This document shows, one piece after another, positions 62,847-64,000 of a stretch of DNA of 64,000 nucleotides. A program made the position numbers and the translations under genes. Below the pieces are notes generated by a model. It did no database searches and was not told where the DNA came from. It was given only the letters and a program-made list of their open reading frames with translations. The DNA comes from Lathyrus oleraceus (lineage: Eukaryota > Streptophyta > Magnoliopsida > Fabales > Fabaceae). Positions within the stretch are counted from its first letter, which is position 1; the number at the start of each line of letters is the position of its first letter. The stretch spans positions 444,689,816 through 444,753,815 of the forward strand of contig NC_066581.1 in assembly GCF_024323335.1 (NCBI RefSeq). The letters run 5' to 3'.

Positions 62847-63025
62847 GTAAACAAAAGTAAGAGAAACAATGATGTATAATTCAAGCATGCTTGGTGATCT
62901 CAAACCAATCACAAGGAGTCCCACCCAAAGGCAAAGGGAACCAAGATGCTCATGATCCTTGAGGCTGTGCAAATGCAATGTTATGATGCTATGAGGGATC
63001 TTAGGGTCAAAATTGGGGTCTTACA

Positions 63026-63030
63026 CCTAG
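63026..63030. repeat. Target site duplication of element E, right copy (CCTAG)
   Basis: Differs by one base from CCGAG at 46601-46605. The D coding sequence continues directly after it. Confidence 0.85.
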
Positions 63031-63797
63031 AATACTCTAATGTGTTTGCTTGGTCCTATCAAGATATTCCAGGTCTTGTACCAATATTATGGAGAATAGA
63101 TTTCCGTTGAAACCAGAATGGTCGTTGGTCAAGCATAAGTTAAGAAGAACCTATGCTGATATGACAGTAAAGATTAAGGAGGAAGTGCAAAAGCAAATTG
63201 ATGATGGTTTCCTTGTTACCTCCGAGTATCCGCAATAAGTGGCCAATATTGTGCTTCTTCCTAAGGAAGATGGAAAAGTCCATATGTGTGTTGATTACAA
63301 AGATTTGAATAAATCCAGTCCGAAAGATAATTTTCCTATGCCACACATTGATATGTTGGTAGACAATACAACTAAATTCAAAGTCTTTTCTTTTATGGAC
63401 AAATTTTTCGATTACAATCAAATTAAGATGGCACCCTAAGACATGGAGAAGACCACATTAATTATGCCTTGGGGAACATTCTGTTATCGAGTGATCGTTT
63501 CAGTTTAAAGAATGTCGGTGCAACGTACCAGAGAGCCATTACCACTCTTTTCGATGATATAATGCATAAAGAGATTGAGGTCTTTGTTGATGACATGATT
63601 TCCAAATCGAGGACTGAAGAAGAGCATGATGAGTATTTATTGAAGCTATTCCAACGTTTAAGGGGGTATAAACTCCGCTTGAATCCCAATAAGTGTACTT
63701 TTGGTGTTCGCCCTGGTAAGTTGTTAGACTTTATTGTTAGCAAGAATGGTAATGAAGTTGATCCTGCCAAAGTCAAAGCAATACAAGAGATGCCTGC
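63026..63797 (+). pseudogene. pol: Element D pol, second part (RT)
   Basis: Continues the RT linker (NRFPLKPEWSLVKHKLRR), then EEVQKQIDDGFLVTSEYPQ, a stop at 63236-63238, VDYKDLNKSS, PHIDMLVDNTTKF, a stop at 63437-63439, a small deletion near 63497, and the RT catalytic motif FVDD (EVFVDDMISKS). It ends in the codons for IQEMPA, where LTR F begins. RNase H and integrase, if present, lie beyond F. Confidence 0.85.
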
Positions 63798-64000
63798 TAT
63801 AGCGGTAAATTCATGACCATCAAGTTATGGATAAACTTAACACCAATAAAACCATATTCGCCACCAGGATTTTATTGTTTCCAAAGGAAAAGGGAAAAGT
63901 ACGAACAAAATCCAAAGATAAGAAGTTTTTAAATCAAAACTAATAAAATTCTAGAGATTACAGGTAAAGGGGTTGGTTACATAGAGGGAAGGTGTTAGCA
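63798..64000 (-). repeat. LTR F: end of another Ogre-like LTR, continuing past the window
   Basis: Starts TATAGCGGTAAATTCATGAC; the usual terminus is TGTAGCGG, so one base has changed. It continues with the U5 blocks of the long-LTR type (GGTTACATAGAGGGAAGGTG near 63973). Orientation is opposite to D. The 5 bp before it, CCTGC (63793-63797), should be repeated at its far end. Confidence 0.8.

Larger units (their letters stand above)
46606..63025 (-). mobile_element. Ogre-related element E, complete 16.4 kb insertion with 1.9 kb LTRs
   Basis: Order on the minus strand: 5' LTR (63025-61089), primer site, leader, ORF1, gag-pro, residual intron, pol, 3' UTR, purine-rich tract, 3' LTR (48525-46606). 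Flanked by a 5-bp target duplication (CCGAG/CCTAG). By-eye comparison of about 1 kb of the two LTRs gives 2-3% difference, so it is a relatively recent arrival. Its coding regions align with those of A-D, but its LTRs are less than half as long and share only the ends with LTR A. It is the best preserved copy, yet gag, RT and the splice acceptor are damaged. Confidence 0.95.
61089..63025 (-). repeat. 5' LTR of element E, 1937 bp
   Basis: Same ends and order as 46606-48525. The 17-bp length difference comes mainly from homopolymers and the T-rich tract. Confidence 0.95.
38003..63797 (+). mobile_element. Ogre-like element D (plus strand), split by element E and cut by LTR F
   Basis: 5' LTR 38003-40560, primer site, leader, ORF1, gag-pro, intron, and pol up to 46605; E occupies 46606-63025; pol resumes at 63026 and is broken at 63798 by LTR F. 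No 3' LTR is visible. Its orientation is opposite to all other elements here. The 5 bp before it (37998-38002) are ATTAT, so the matching duplication should be found to the right, outside the window. Confidence 0.85.

Noticed and set aside
63798..64000. LTR F as the 3' LTR of element D
   Set aside because: Orientation is opposite to D, and it lies in the RT codons, not after integrase.
1..64000. Host protein-coding or RNA genes
   Set aside because: Every substantial open frame is explained by the Ogre-type elements or the CACTA element; I found no rRNA or tRNA gene and no host exon pattern.

Overview
The window is plant nuclear repeat DNA. It contains nested long terminal repeat (LTR) retrotransposons and one DNA transposon, and I see no host gene. 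The internal regions have the layout of Ogre-type Ty3/gypsy (Tat lineage) elements: an extra ORF1 upstream of gag, gag-pro ending at a splice donor, a short intron, then RT-RNase H-integrase, a long repeat-rich 3' UTR, and a primer-binding site reading TGGCGACTCTGCTGGGGA. Density and family point to a large-genome legume, most likely Fabeae (pea, vetch, lentil or relatives). That host call is an inference.

Layout, left to right. (1) 1-1980: start of element A (minus strand): ORF1, leader and primer site, running off the left edge. (2) 1981-28882: element B (minus strand). Its 3' LTR (1981-6727) is also the 5' LTR of A, so A and B form a tandem LTR-internal-LTR-internal array. The 5' LTR of B (19185-28882) is split by a CACTA (En/Spm-type) transposon at 21893-26875. 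(3) 28883-38002: element C (minus strand), an old, deleted copy whose LTR begins where B ends and whose ORF1 is cut by element D. (4) 38003-63797: element D (plus strand), itself split by element E. (5) 46606-63025: element E (minus strand), a complete 16.4 kb element with 1.9 kb LTRs and a 5-bp target duplication (one base has since changed). (6) 63798-64000: edge of LTR F (minus strand), inserted in the reverse transcriptase region of D.

Relative history from nesting: C is older than D, and D is older than E and F. The A/B array probably entered the LTR of C, and the CACTA element entered B. By-eye LTR comparison gives about 5% divergence for the two LTRs of B (sampled) and about 2-3% for E, so E is the younger insertion.

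Every internal region carries stops or frameshifts. E is best preserved: RT, RNase H and integrase motifs are intact, but it has gag frameshifts, a frameshift in RT and a lost splice acceptor. The points most worth a second look are the stop-codon-overlapping splice donors shared by B, C and D (with E losing its acceptor), the shared-LTR tandem array, the CACTA insertion with its empty site preserved in the paralogous LTR, hypervariable tandem repeats in the 3' UTRs, an atypical CHHC zinc-knuckle-like motif in Gag, and a partial copy of the primer-binding site inside the LTR of every element.
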